A DNA stretch of 8,981 nt from the NCBI GenBank assembly GCA_029260155.1, contig JAJDDU010000219.1:1-8981 (forward strand). Reading direction: 5' to 3'. The position numbers and the translations under genes were made by a program. The notes beneath the pieces are model-generated. The model was not told the origin of the DNA. It saw nothing but the letters and a program-made list of their open reading frames with translations, and searched no databases. Position 1 is the first letter of the stretch. Every line of letters begins with the position of its first letter. Origin of the DNA: Phycisphaerae bacterium. GTDB lineage: Bacteria > Planctomycetota > Phycisphaerae > UBA1845. Below, piece by piece: positions 1 through 7,328 of the stretch.

Positions 1-1
1 C

Positions 2-1411
2 ATTGTCGCACAGCGCGATCACAGTGTGATGGACAATCTGGCCCTCTCTTTGCTTCTGGCGATGGCAGCCATCGCAACCGCGCCCGCAGCCACGCTAATA
101 GTGTTGAAAGAATACGGGTCAATAGGTCGAATCACTGAGACCAGCCTCGGGCTGACCGTCCTGAACAACGTGGTTTGCATCCTCTTGTTCCACGCCACAT
201 TTCTGATCCTCGTCTCATTGCAGGTGATTCAGAGTGCAGCGCCGGCGGCCGATCACATCGTGGCTGCGTTGGCGACGACGGCACTCGGAAGCTTGGGGCT
301 GGGATTAGTATGCGGAATGCTGCTGGGCATCCTCCACGCGAAACTGCCGGTAGCTGAAACGGTCCTTGTGTTCTTCGCGATGTTCCTGCTTCTCGGCTCG
401 GGCGAGAAGTGGTTGCTCGACGCATATGGCCTGTCGTACAACTTCCTGCTGGCCGCCGCGGTAACGGGAGCAGTGTTCACAAACGTCGGAATCGACCCAC
501 AGAAACTCACCTCGGCCGTGCGCACCATGGGCTCGCCGATCCTCGCCGGGTTCTTCGTCATCGCCGGATATGGACTGCACATGGAAGACCTCGCCGACAT
601 GGGTTGGATCGGTGGGATGTACGTCCTCTGTCGTTTCTTCGGCAAGTCGATCGGGTGCAAACTCGGGCTCCGCTGGTCGAGCGGACTCGAAGGCGTAGAC
701 GGACGTCTCGGAAGCGCGATGCTGTGTCAAGCCGCCGTAGTCATCGGATTGGCATCATTCGTCGAGCGAAGCTGGGACAGCGAACTGGCCAAGCGATTCT
801 CGACCGTGATCCTCGGCAGCGTCGTCGTTTTCGAGATGATCGGCCCCGTGTTCGTGAAACGCTGCGTCGTCTTCGGCGGAGAGGTTAAAGCCATCACCCT
901 GCTCCGCCGCGTTGGGGCGCCGACCGAGGGCGCTTCCGTGTTGCGCATGACCTTGCAATCGCTGTTTCGCCTGTTCCGTCCCGCGGCATCAGCCGGCGGC
1001 GGCAAGACGGCCGCGATGTCGATCGAACACGTCATGCGTACCAACGTGCAGCTCATTCCCGCCTCCGCGACGTTCGACGACGTCTTGCATCTGATCGAGC
1101 GATCAACCTACAGCCACTTCCCCGTGGTCACCGACGAAGGCGAATTCGTAGGGGCCATTCACTTCAGTGACATTCGCAACATGATCTACGACCCGACGGT
1201 CCGCGATCTCGTGACCGCTGTGGACTTAGCCGACGCCGGCGCAACAGTCGTTCCCATGGACATGCCATTGCCCGAAGCCCTCGAAGTCTTAACCACCGCC
1301 GATGTCGGGGTCATCGCAGTCGTCGAACGCCAAGACAGCCGTCGCGTCGTAGGCGTCGCCGAACTGCGCGACATCCTAAAAGCCCTACACGTCTCACAGA
1401 AGACGGAGTAG
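2..1411 (+). CDS. Cation:proton antiporter (CPA2-like) with C-terminal CBS pair, 5' end missing
   Basis: This is the C-terminal part of a membrane Na+/H+ or K+/H+ exchanger. The frame is open to the window edge and the protein begins in mid-family sequence, so the GTG at 26 and ATG at 29 are probably internal; residues below count the codon at 26 as 1. ATAPAAT (17-23) matches the unwound transport helix of the CPA superfamily. It is followed by a helix with N47-N48, where relatives usually carry DD or ND. Further hydrophobic helices lie at about 49-69, 78-103, 112-125, 139-154, 172-184 and 228-246. RFFGK (203-207) fits the Arg/Lys helix near the ion site. A Gly-rich linker (about 320-330) leads to two CBS domains (about 336-388 and 400-455), which usually bind adenine nucleotides and suggest ligand gating. 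The gene ends 37 bp from the convergent lipoprotein gene. Family is fairly secure; the transported ion is not. Confidence 0.88.
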   Translation: MVAQRDHSVMDNLALSLLLAMAAIATAPAATLIVLKEYGSIGRITETSLGLTVLNNVVCILLFHATFLILVSLQVIQSAAPAADHIVAALATTALGSLGLGLVCGMLLGILHAKLPVAETVLVFFAMFLLLGSGEKWLLDAYGLSYNFLLAAAVTGAVFTNVGIDPQKLTSAVRTMGSPILAGFFVIAGYGLHMEDLADMGWIGGMYVLCRFFGKSIGCKLGLRWSSGLEGVDGRLGSAMLCQAAVVIGLASFVERSWDSELAKRFSTVILGSVVVFEMIGPVFVKRCVVFGGEVKAITLLRRVGAPTEGASVLRMTLQSLFRLFRPAASAGGGKTAAMSIEHVMRTNVQLIPASATFDDVLHLIERSTYSHFPVVTDEGEFVGAIHFSDIRNMIYDPTVRDLVTAVDLADAGATVVPMDMPLPEALEVLTTADVGVIAVVERQDSRRVVGVAELRDILKALHVSQKTE

Positions 1412-1423
1412 CAGTGCCACTGC
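1411..1423. other. Short inverted repeat between convergent genes
   Basis: GCAGT and ACTGC arms of five bases flank a three-base loop, starting at the last base of the antiporter stop codon. The 37-bp gap to the opposing lipoprotein gene stop has no other structure. It could act as a weak bidirectional terminator, but there is no T-tract on either side, so the role is a guess. Confidence 0.25.
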
Positions 1424-1448
1424 ATGACCAATGGACTGTTCGCCCCTA

Positions 1449-4400
1449 CTACGGCAGCGATGCGCCGGCCCATGGCTGCGTCGCGTTGCCCAATCCGTTG
1501 ACCAACTGCCGAAACGCCAAAAGATCGAACGGACCGATGTCACCGCTTCGGTCGGTGTCGATAAACAACTCAATCGCGCCCTCAGACGGCGTGAAGATGT
1601 CGTTGACGATTTGACGAAACCGCAGCAGATCGAATGGCCCCACCGCGGCGTCCTGATCCGCGTCGCCAGGGAGAAATCCGTACGTCACAGAAAGAAGGGC
1701 CGCATTGCCCGCGGCGTCCTCGACATCGGCCGACACAGTCGTGTACTGCTGCACCGGCAGAACGCCGTCCAGTACAATCTCGACCGTCGGATTCGCCGAC
1801 GCGTCGATCGATGCGATCGCCGGCCCTGCACCGCCCGTCACCGACACGCTAAACGCGCTCGCATCCAACGGCGTACCACCCACGCTCAGGACAGTGTCAT
1901 CGAATGTCAGTGTAAAGCGATCGATCCCCTCGTTCAGTGTCACCCCATCGTCACTCTCCCGCCGCGGGTCGATGTAACCGTCGAATGGCTCAGCCAAGGC
2001 AATCGACGGCGGCGCAATATCCGCAATCGAGAAACTCTCGACCCACGTCCGCCACTCCGTGGCCAAGTACTCACCGTGCCCCCAGAAAAGCCCAGCGACA
2101 ACAGGATCGGTCACCACCGCGGAGTAGTCTCCCCAGCGATTAGACTCAGTGGCCGACAGCGGACTTGTGCTCGCCTTGAGGGTCACCGACGGACGCATCA
2201 CACCGAGCGGATCGTCCGCCAGACGCCCCGCATACGCCAGCGATATGAACTCCGTCGGGCTCGATCGCGAAAAGACCATGGCAGCGTTGTCGTTCGCGTC
2301 CGCCCAGATGCTTCCAAAGTAAGTGCGAATGCCGGACCCCAGATCAATCTCGCCCCACTGCACCAACTCCGGAAAACCACTCACCGGCCAACCGTTCACC
2401 CGAAACTGATACCATCGCTGCAACACGCGCGTCTGACCGACGTGGTGCGTCGCCCACAGCGACCCGTTTCGATACATGCAACTCCAGAAACGGGAATCGA
2501 ACGTGTTGATTCGCGTGGTCGTACCACCACTCGGAGGATCCTCAGGCTGGCGGTAGAGTGGAACCGAGACCGTCGCCACATGCGTCTGCGGCGTGCCCAG
2601 CGGGTCAGACACCGCCCGGATGCGGACCGTGCTCTGGGCACCGGAGAGCAGCGACTCGATCATGTACTGCGCAGCCGGCGCGTCGTAGCTCGCAGCCAAT
2701 CCAATCGAGAGAACATTGGGAATCACGACGCTGGTCGTCGTCGGCGTGTCTCCCGACAGCAGCGGGGCCTTTTCGACCATGTAGACAAGGTATCTGGTCG
2801 GTCCGAAGAAATCCGCCGTCAGGTAAACCGCCTCTTCGTCGGCTGCGATATTCGGCGAGTCGATCGCGTTGTTGCACGGCGGCGTCTCACAGGACTCCTC
2901 AAAAACGTCGAATCGGTACTTATGCCAAACGCCATTGGGATCGGAATCGTCCGACACCGCCAGCAAGAACTTCGGCCGATTGCCAGGCGCTCGCTCGTTC
3001 GCCATCACCATGAAGCGGCCCGAGTAGTGGTCGTAAATCGCCTCGGGATCGAAGACCAAGTGCGTCGCACCGATCTCCCCCCAAAACCCAAACGCATCTT
3101 CTATCTCATCCTGAAACGTCAGCGTCCCATCTTTGTCAAAGATCGCCACAGCGCCGTTGCCCACGATCACGATGTGGCCCGGCCCGACGGCCATGTGCGG
3201 ATCGGGCGGGTTCCACGCAGTGTCCATCAACCCGAGAAACCCACTCCCCCCAGCCTCCGCCGCCGCGATCGCGTCGCGATCCATCGTCACCGCTCGCGGC
3301 GCATACGTCGGAACCTCGTGCGGAGCAGCACCCATCGCCTCGACCTCGGCAACCGTGCCCGCAACCGTCGGAACCTCCGGGATTACGAGCCCCTTCGGTA
3401 TCAAGAATGTCACGTTAGCGCCACTCTTGTCTCCCATCCCGGCATTGCCCGACCACGCAACCGCGAGCCGGCCATCATCACCGTACGCAACCCGGCTCGC
3501 GCCACTGGCAGGATTGATCTTCTGGTCACCCTCGACCGCGCCGGTCACTCGAAATACATCGCTGCGCCGCGTACCGTGCGCATCGAACACGCACGCATAC
3601 AGCCCCGTACTGTTCTCCCGATCGGGATAGCTACTCCAACACACAACATGGTCGCCGTTTGCGCGCGTCGCGATGGCCACGCCCGTCGTGTTGCCAAAGC
3701 TCTTCTGGTCGACCCGCTCAACGCGCGATGTCGGCGCACCCTTTTGATCAAATCGCCGAATGGAAACGGCGTAGCGTTCACCAACAAGCGTCGCCCACGC
3801 AACGCAAGAAACACCGTTCTCAGCCACAGCGACGGACGGCTCGACATGCACGGAGTCGTTCGTTCCGCTGATCGCGAACTCCGGTCCCAGAACCCCCGAC
3901 GACGCGTCGAACCGACGACCCACGATGCGACCCCGGCGTTCCCACGCAGCCACAAACGACCCGTCGCGCGAAGTGTCAACCGATGGCACTCTATCGACAG
4001 CGTCCACCCGCGATGTCAGACGAAACGGCTCGTCAAGCGGCCGGCCGTCCCGAGCAACCCGCCGCGCGTACACGCTACGCCCGCCCGCGTCCTCGTCGGA
4101 AGTCCAGACCGCCAACACCCCGCCGCCCGGAATCGCAGCCACCGAGATTTCGCCCTGATGCCCGCGCCCCGACGTATTGACCGAAATCTCCGGAGTCATC
4201 GGGCGCAGCGACGCATCGAAACGCCGCGCGAACACGCCGCCACGGTCACCGTCCTGCCCGAAAGACTTCCACGCAAACCACACGCCGGATGCGTCGATCG
4301 CGATCACGGGCTGAGTCTGGGCACCCGGCGCGTAGGCGTTGACGCGAACCTCTCCGCCAACACGACGCCCGAGCGCGTCAAAAAGCTGCGCGTAAATCCC

Positions 4401-4649
4401 GTAGTTGCCAGCCTCCTGACGCCGGCTGTGCCACGCCACGACACTCCTGCCGTCGGCGCCGTACGCCACCGTCACCCCATCCTGCGTACTTCCGGTGAAA
4501 CTGTTCGCTTGAATATCGTTCTGCGCAAAACGAACGCCGCCGATGTTCAAAGATCGCCCAACGGACACAGCCGGCGCACTGCACCCGCCCATCAGAATCA
4601 CAGCGGCTGCGGCGACGCAGCCAATCGACACTCTCAAAAACCGGTGCAT
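1449..4649 (-). CDS. Large secreted lipoprotein: seven propeller-like repeats, beta-rich domain, Ig-like segment, dockerin-like C-terminus
   Basis: I chose the ATG at 4649 (1066 residues) over the GTG at 4664 because GAGGGGAG lies five bases before it and overlaps the GTG codon. A basic, hydrophobic N-terminus ends in LMGGC (C23), a slightly atypical lipobox. Residues about 55-405 hold seven repeats of roughly 48-61 residues, each with a VAW/VWS-type strand (near 70-75, 124-129, 179-184, 233-236, 281-285, 334-339, 395-400), suggesting a seven-bladed propeller. Residues about 470-880 form another beta-rich domain with DPHMAVGPGH, DPEAIYDHYSGRF and RWGDYSAVV. An Ig-like segment (about 885-990) follows. 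Two EF-hand/dockerin-like loops end the protein: DADQDAAVGPFD (from about 996) and DTDRSGDIGPFD (from about 1032). No catalytic motif was recognised; the protein probably has a surface binding or structural role. The domain fold assignments are inference from pattern only. Confidence 0.88.
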   Translation of the reverse strand: MHRFLRVSIGCVAAAAVILMGGCSAPAVSVGRSLNIGGVRFAQNDIQANSFTGSTQDGVTVAYGADGRSVVAWHSRRQEAGNYGIYAQLFDALGRRVGGEVRVNAYAPGAQTQPVIAIDASGVWFAWKSFGQDGDRGGVFARRFDASLRPMTPEISVNTSGRGHQGEISVAAIPGGGVLAVWTSDEDAGGRSVYARRVARDGRPLDEPFRLTSRVDAVDRVPSVDTSRDGSFVAAWERRGRIVGRRFDASSGVLGPEFAISGTNDSVHVEPSVAVAENGVSCVAWATLVGERYAVSIRRFDQKGAPTSRVERVDQKSFGNTTGVAIATRANGDHVVCWSSYPDRENSTGLYACVFDAHGTRRSDVFRVTGAVEGDQKINPASGASRVAYGDDGRLAVAWSGNAGMGDKSGANVTFLIPKGLVIPEVPTVAGTVAEVEAMGAAPHEVPTYAPRAVTMDRDAIAAAEAGGSGFLGLMDTAWNPPDPHMAVGPGHIVIVGNGAVAIFDKDGTLTFQDEIEDAFGFWGEIGATHLVFDPEAIYDHYSGRFMVMANERAPGNRPKFLLAVSDDSDPNGVWHKYRFDVFEESCETPPCNNAIDSPNIAADEEAVYLTADFFGPTRYLVYMVEKAPLLSGDTPTTTSVVIPNVLSIGLAASYDAPAAQYMIESLLSGAQSTVRIRAVSDPLGTPQTHVATVSVPLYRQPEDPPSGGTTTRINTFDSRFWSCMYRNGSLWATHHVGQTRVLQRWYQFRVNGWPVSGFPELVQWGEIDLGSGIRTYFGSIWADANDNAAMVFSRSSPTEFISLAYAGRLADDPLGVMRPSVTLKASTSPLSATESNRWGDYSAVVTDPVVAGLFWGHGEYLATEWRTWVESFSIADIAPPSIALAEPFDGYIDPRRESDDGVTLNEGIDRFTLTFDDTVLSVGGTPLDASAFSVSVTGGAGPAIASIDASANPTVEIVLDGVLPVQQYTTVSADVEDAAGNAALLSVTYGFLPGDADQDAAVGPFDLLRFRQIVNDIFTPSEGAIELFIDTDRSGDIGPFDLLAFRQLVNGLGNATQPWAGASLP

Positions 4650-4802
4650 CAAAACTCCCCTCACAAAGGCACCCTCAGCCAGTGATTATTACGCGCAAGA
4701 CCCCACCAGAGTACCGCAATTCCTCATTCTCGGACTTGACCGATCAAGAAAGGAAGCCAAAACGGCGTGACCCGGTCCTAACACTCAGATATGACGAGCA
4801 GT
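4650..4802. other. Intergenic gap upstream of the lipoprotein gene
   Basis: These 153 bp separate two minus-strand genes. They hold the lipoprotein gene ribosome binding site (4655-4662) and a small five-base hairpin, CTTGA/TCAAG, at 4735-4748. I see no convincing -35/-10 pair and no terminator with a T-run for the upstream operon. Confidence 0.4.
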
Positions 4803-5471
4803 CTAAAGCCCCGCTGAGACAGTTCCGCTCTCCACGGCGTCACCCGGAATGCGACTCCGCAACACTTCTCGCAACGTCTCGAATTGAACCGCCATGGCGC
4901 TACCTGGAAAGCGATGCGCGATCTGCTCCCCAACGCCCAACGCTCCAGCGAAATCGCCCGCATGAACGGCATCTCGGAACGCCGTACGCAATTGATCGGC
5001 AGCCGACACAAACGCAACGGGCTCGAGCAGGTGCTCTTCCTCGTCCTCTACATCGCCTGCATCCAGATCGAGCGGCTCTATACCGAGAGGCGCGATGCGG
5101 GGGAATGCGTCCGTCGTTGTACACGCTGCGACCAGCGGCGCGGGATCGCCCGGGCCCATGGCCGACAAGTCCGTCAACGGGCCGAGTTGCTCCAACAGAG
5201 CTTCCATGGCATCCGCGCGACGACGAATGTCGTTGACCGCCTTTGTGTTGGCATCGACGATCGCCGCCATCTGCGTCACGCAGTGCATCCCGATCCCCAG
5301 ACCAATCGAGCCCCAAACCACGCCCGCCGAAATCAGCGCGTCAAACACCTCACGCCGCAACGCCGACGCGAACACAAACCACAGACCCGCAAGAGCGAAC
5401 CCACCAAAGAACACATAGATGGCCCACTGCGCTCGCCGCAGCCAAGCCGCCGAAATCCCAAGCTCGAACAC
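4803..5471 (-). CDS. Two-TM membrane protein with coiled-coil linker and TPR-like C-terminal domain, function unknown
   Basis: This 222-residue protein is not a family I recognise. Two hydrophobic helices (about 16-37 and 44-66) are followed by a charged heptad-like helix (about 67-97), a Pro/Ala/acidic linker with a DVEDEEEH cluster (about 140-147), and a helical C-terminal region (about 156-204, LRTAFRDAVHAGDFAGAL then GEQIAHRFPGS). The spacing of small and aromatic residues there resembles a single TPR-type helix pair. The start is GTG at 5471, supported by GAGGG eight bases upstream. That Shine-Dalgarno sequence lies directly after the mannose-6-phosphate isomerase stop codon, 14 bp upstream, so the two genes are probably co-transcribed. 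The soluble part is likely cytoplasmic and could act in membrane-associated scaffolding; this is inference. Confidence 0.75.
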   Translation of the reverse strand: MFELGISAAWLRRAQWAIYVFFGGFALAGLWFVFASALRREVFDALISAGVVWGSIGLGIGMHCVTQMAAIVDANTKAVNDIRRRADAMEALLEQLGPLTDLSAMGPGDPAPLVAACTTTDAFPRIAPLGIEPLDLDAGDVEDEEEHLLEPVAFVSAADQLRTAFRDAVHAGDFAGALGVGEQIAHRFPGSAMAVQFETLREVLRSRIPGDAVESGTVSAGL

Positions 5472-5485
5472 GAATCTTTCCCTCG

Positions 5486-6583
5486 CTACTCGTCCCGCTC
5501 CGATGGCCGGACATCGATCTGCACGAAACCCGGACCCGTAGGTGCGGACAGCGCCGCACGATCAGGTCGCGGAAAATCAGATAGCTCGCTACTAACCGGA
5601 ATCGTCGACTCCAGCCACACACACTCCGCGAGCGTCTTGATGCGCGCCTTACCCAAGCCGGCTGGAATCAGAACCGTGTCGCCACGACCGAACGGTTCAG
5701 TCCCCCGACCGTCTTCGTATTGAATCTCGCCCCGCCCCTCAAGCACCATCCACACCATGAACTCACCGGTCGGGATGTCCTGCTCAATGCCCTCGACCAT
5801 GCGAACCAGCTCGATCAAGAACGAATCACACCGCACCAACTGAGTCACCGTGGTCCACACGCTGGCAACATGCGACCGCTCCTGCACACCACCGTCGTCG
5901 GGACCAAAATTAATGCACTCCAGCGCCTCTGAGATGTGCAGCGCCCGCCCGATTCCCGTGCTCGCATCCACCCGATCCCAGTCATAGACGCGAAACGTCG
6001 TATCCGACGGCGTTTGCACCTCAGCCACAACCACCCCGGCCCCCAACGCGTGAATCGTACCGCTCGGCAGATAGTAACACTGCCCCCGCTTGACCGAAAT
6101 ATGTCGCAGCGTCTCCGCCGCCTTCCCCTGCTCGACCGCCTCAGCGAACGACTCCGGTGTCACACCATCCACGAAACCTCGGTAGATCGCCCCGTCCGGC
6201 TCGGCGTGCAACACGTACCACGCCTCATTCTTAACCCGAACGGTTCCGCCCAGACGCTTGGCCATCGCCTCATCCGGGTGAACCTGAACGCTCAGATGAT
6301 CCTGGGCGTCCAAATACTTGATCAGCAACGGAAAACGCCCCTCGAACAGGCTGGCCCGCCCGAGGAGGTCTGTCCCCCAAGCCTTGACCAGCCCACCTAG
6401 CGTCGTCCCCTTCGCAGGCCCGGAGCGTACCACCGATTGGCCCTCGTCCAGGTCCGCTACCTCCCACGATTCCCCGATGGCCTCATCCGGCGGAAGCTGC
6501 TTGCCCGCCACCGACTCCAGACGCCGACCACCCCAAATCTTGGGCTTGTAAATCGGATCAAACACAACGGGGCATACTTGCAT
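5486..6583 (-). CDS. manA: Mannose-6-phosphate isomerase, type I (zinc-dependent cupin)
   Basis: This cytoplasmic enzyme interconverts fructose 6-phosphate and mannose 6-phosphate, feeding GDP-mannose and glycan synthesis or mannose catabolism. The 365-residue length is in the range of bacterial short-form enzymes. The N-terminal FDPIYKPKIWGGRRL and GESWEVAD are family signatures. Zinc ligands expected for the family are present: Q100 and H102 in QVHPDE, E120 in KNEAWYVL, and H178 in GTIHALG. The active-site region TTFRVYDWDR (about 195-204) is intact. A second cupin-like half (about 250-325) includes MVLEGRGEI and GDTVLIPAG. The ATG at 6583 has GGAGGA eight bases upstream. The gene is the first of a likely two-gene unit with the two-TM protein gene 14 bp downstream. 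Nothing looks broken, and a very similar sugar-phosphate isomerase specificity is the only realistic alternative. Confidence 0.95.
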   Translation of the reverse strand: MQVCPVVFDPIYKPKIWGGRRLESVAGKQLPPDEAIGESWEVADLDEGQSVVRSGPAKGTTLGGLVKAWGTDLLGRASLFEGRFPLLIKYLDAQDHLSVQVHPDEAMAKRLGGTVRVKNEAWYVLHAEPDGAIYRGFVDGVTPESFAEAVEQGKAAETLRHISVKRGQCYYLPSGTIHALGAGVVVAEVQTPSDTTFRVYDWDRVDASTGIGRALHISEALECINFGPDDGGVQERSHVASVWTTVTQLVRCDSFLIELVRMVEGIEQDIPTGEFMVWMVLEGRGEIQYEDGRGTEPFGRGDTVLIPAGLGKARIKTLAECVWLESTIPVSSELSDFPRPDRAALSAPTGPGFVQIDVRPSERDE

Positions 6584-6603
6584 AGCCTAGTTCCTCCAAG
6601 ACG

Positions 6604-6616
6604 CCCGCACATTCTA
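6604..6616 (-). promoter_or_regulatory. Possible -10 element for the manA operon
   Basis: On the minus strand TAGAAT (6616-6611) matches five of six bases of the sigma-70 -10 consensus and would start transcription about 20 bases before the manA ATG, just upstream of its Shine-Dalgarno sequence. The expected -35 position is GC-rich and does not match consensus, so this is tentative. Confidence 0.3.
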
Positions 6617-6709
6617 AGTCCCCCACCCCCGTTCCGCCAGACCGCGCACGAAACCGACAGGCGACGGTGTACAGGTTCAGCGGGAATCGGACAATCCGCC
6701 CGTTGTGTC

Positions 6710-6800
6710 ACGCAACTTCCGCGTGCACGCGCGCCCGGCGGACCACGACGGTTACTCGCGAGAAGTGCCAGACAATGACACTGGCAAACAGAAGTTGCGT
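6710..6800. repeat. 10-bp inverted repeat enclosing a smaller hairpin
   Basis: ACGCAACTTC (6710-6719) is the exact reverse complement of GAAGTTGCGT (6791-6800). Between the arms lie the palindrome CGCGTGCACGCG (6720-6731), CTCGCGAG (6755-6762) and a hairpin TGCCAG/CTGGCA (6766-6771 and 6781-6786, nine-base loop). It could be a folded RNA, a binding site array or the ends of a tiny defective element; nothing decides between these. Confidence 0.45.
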
Positions 6801-6837
6801 AGCAAGTCGCTCAAGCCCCCCTCCGCCAGCGCCTGCT

Positions 6838-6857
6838 GTTGCCAACCAAGTGGCAGT
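6838..6857. repeat. Small hairpin TGCCA/TGGCA
   Basis: TGCCA (6840-6844) pairs with TGGCA (6851-6855) across a six-base loop, extended by two G-T pairs. It shares its core with the 6766-6786 hairpin and a further TGGCA at 6864-6868. No T-tract follows, so it is not an obvious terminator. Confidence 0.35.
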
Positions 6858-6905
6858 TGACCGTGGCACGTGCAGTTTCTCCACAAGCTCTCGTCTCGAA
6901 AGGAT

Positions 6906-6954
6906 TAGGCCGTACAGGCCCCGAGCCTGTGACCCGCTGAATATGAGTCAGCGG
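6906..6954 (-). pseudogene. tRNA-Met(CAU)-like 3' half, decayed
   Basis: Read on the minus strand from 6954, the sequence gives an anticodon arm with stem CCGCTGA/TCAGCGG and loop CTCATAT, i.e. C32, U33, anticodon CAU, A37. A five-base variable loop GGGTC follows if the anticodon stem is taken as five pairs. The T-arm is ACAGG/CCTGT around the loop CTCGGGG. A seven-base 3' acceptor strand, ACGGCCT, and a discriminator A at 6906 complete the half. Bacterial elongator tRNA-Met genes have very similar anticodon arms and GGGTCACAGG-type junctions. The T-loop has lost U54 and A58, and no D-arm or 5' acceptor strand precedes it, so it cannot be a working tRNA. A 3' tRNA half next to a recombinase-like fragment is what an attachment site of an integrated element leaves behind. 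No CCA is encoded. Confidence 0.65.
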
Positions 6955-7140
6955 AACGAATCCACAACCCCTGAAAACACAACGCGTTACGACGGCGACG
7001 CATCCACCCTCAGCTGTACCGCCAACAGTTGCGACGATTCCGAGCTTGACGCGGTGATCGCGGCATGGCCGGACCTACCGGATGCGGTGCGCGCCGGCAT
7101 TCTCGCCATGGTCCGGGCGTCGGCGGGTGACCAATCGTAA
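6943..7140 (+). pseudogene. ORF fragment with a recombinase-tail-like C-terminal helix
   Basis: From the ATG at 6943 this frame gives 65 residues: a polar Ser/Thr/Asn-rich stretch, then ELDAVIAAWPDLPDAVRAG and ILAMVRA near the end (residues about 36-60). I recall the WPDLP...RAGILAMV pattern from the extreme C-terminus of planctomycete tyrosine recombinases and small hypothetical ORFs near them; this could not be checked. No catalytic Arg/His/Tyr motif is found upstream in any frame. There is no Shine-Dalgarno sequence, and the ATG is the complement of the anticodon of the tRNA remnant, so it is probably not a true start. The frame is open from 6667, but that part looks non-coding. I read it as the last piece of a lost integrase; a genuine small helical protein is possible. 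Confidence 0.5.
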
Positions 7141-7328
7141 CGCGCTCGGCCAGAGTGCCACACTCCGACACACGCCGCACATCGCCACGCGCAAGCTACG
7201 CCCTGCAGGTGTCCAATCACACCAACGGCTGCGTTGCGTCGCTTGGCGGGCGTTTCTGAGCAATTGGCGTTGGCAACGCTACGGCGCTGTCCAAACCGGC
7301 TCTCCCGATTCGTCCCACAAGCAGAGGA

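Larger units (their letters stand above)
6584..6905. other. Structured non-coding stretch upstream of manA
   Basis: No convincing gene lies here; a plus-strand frame open from 6667 has random-looking Arg/Ser/Thr-rich composition and no ribosome binding site. The stretch contains several inverted repeats, listed separately, plus a 12-base perfect palindrome, CGCGTGCACGCG, at 6720-6731, and GCACGTGC at 6866-6873. It may be the decayed body of an integrated element. Confidence 0.5.

Noticed and set aside
1431..4685. 1084-codon plus-strand ORF as a gene
   Set aside because: It is the in-register antisense of the lipoprotein gene, has Arg/His/Pro-rich composition, no domain and no ribosome binding site. 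The minus-strand frame has a signal peptide, repeats and dockerin-like loops.
4763..4915. Three loose copies of a CGGCGTnACCCGG-like motif (near 4763, 4837 and 4893)
   Set aside because: The copies diverge quickly and two lie in coding sequence; chance similarity in GC-rich DNA is enough.
4884..5723. 279-codon plus-strand ORF
   Set aside because: It overlaps two supported minus-strand genes, has Arg-rich shadow composition and no recognisable domain.
6667..6942. N-terminal extension of the recombinase-tail ORF (157 residues in all)
   Set aside because: The composition looks random, there is no ribosome binding site, and it covers inverted repeats and the tRNA remnant.
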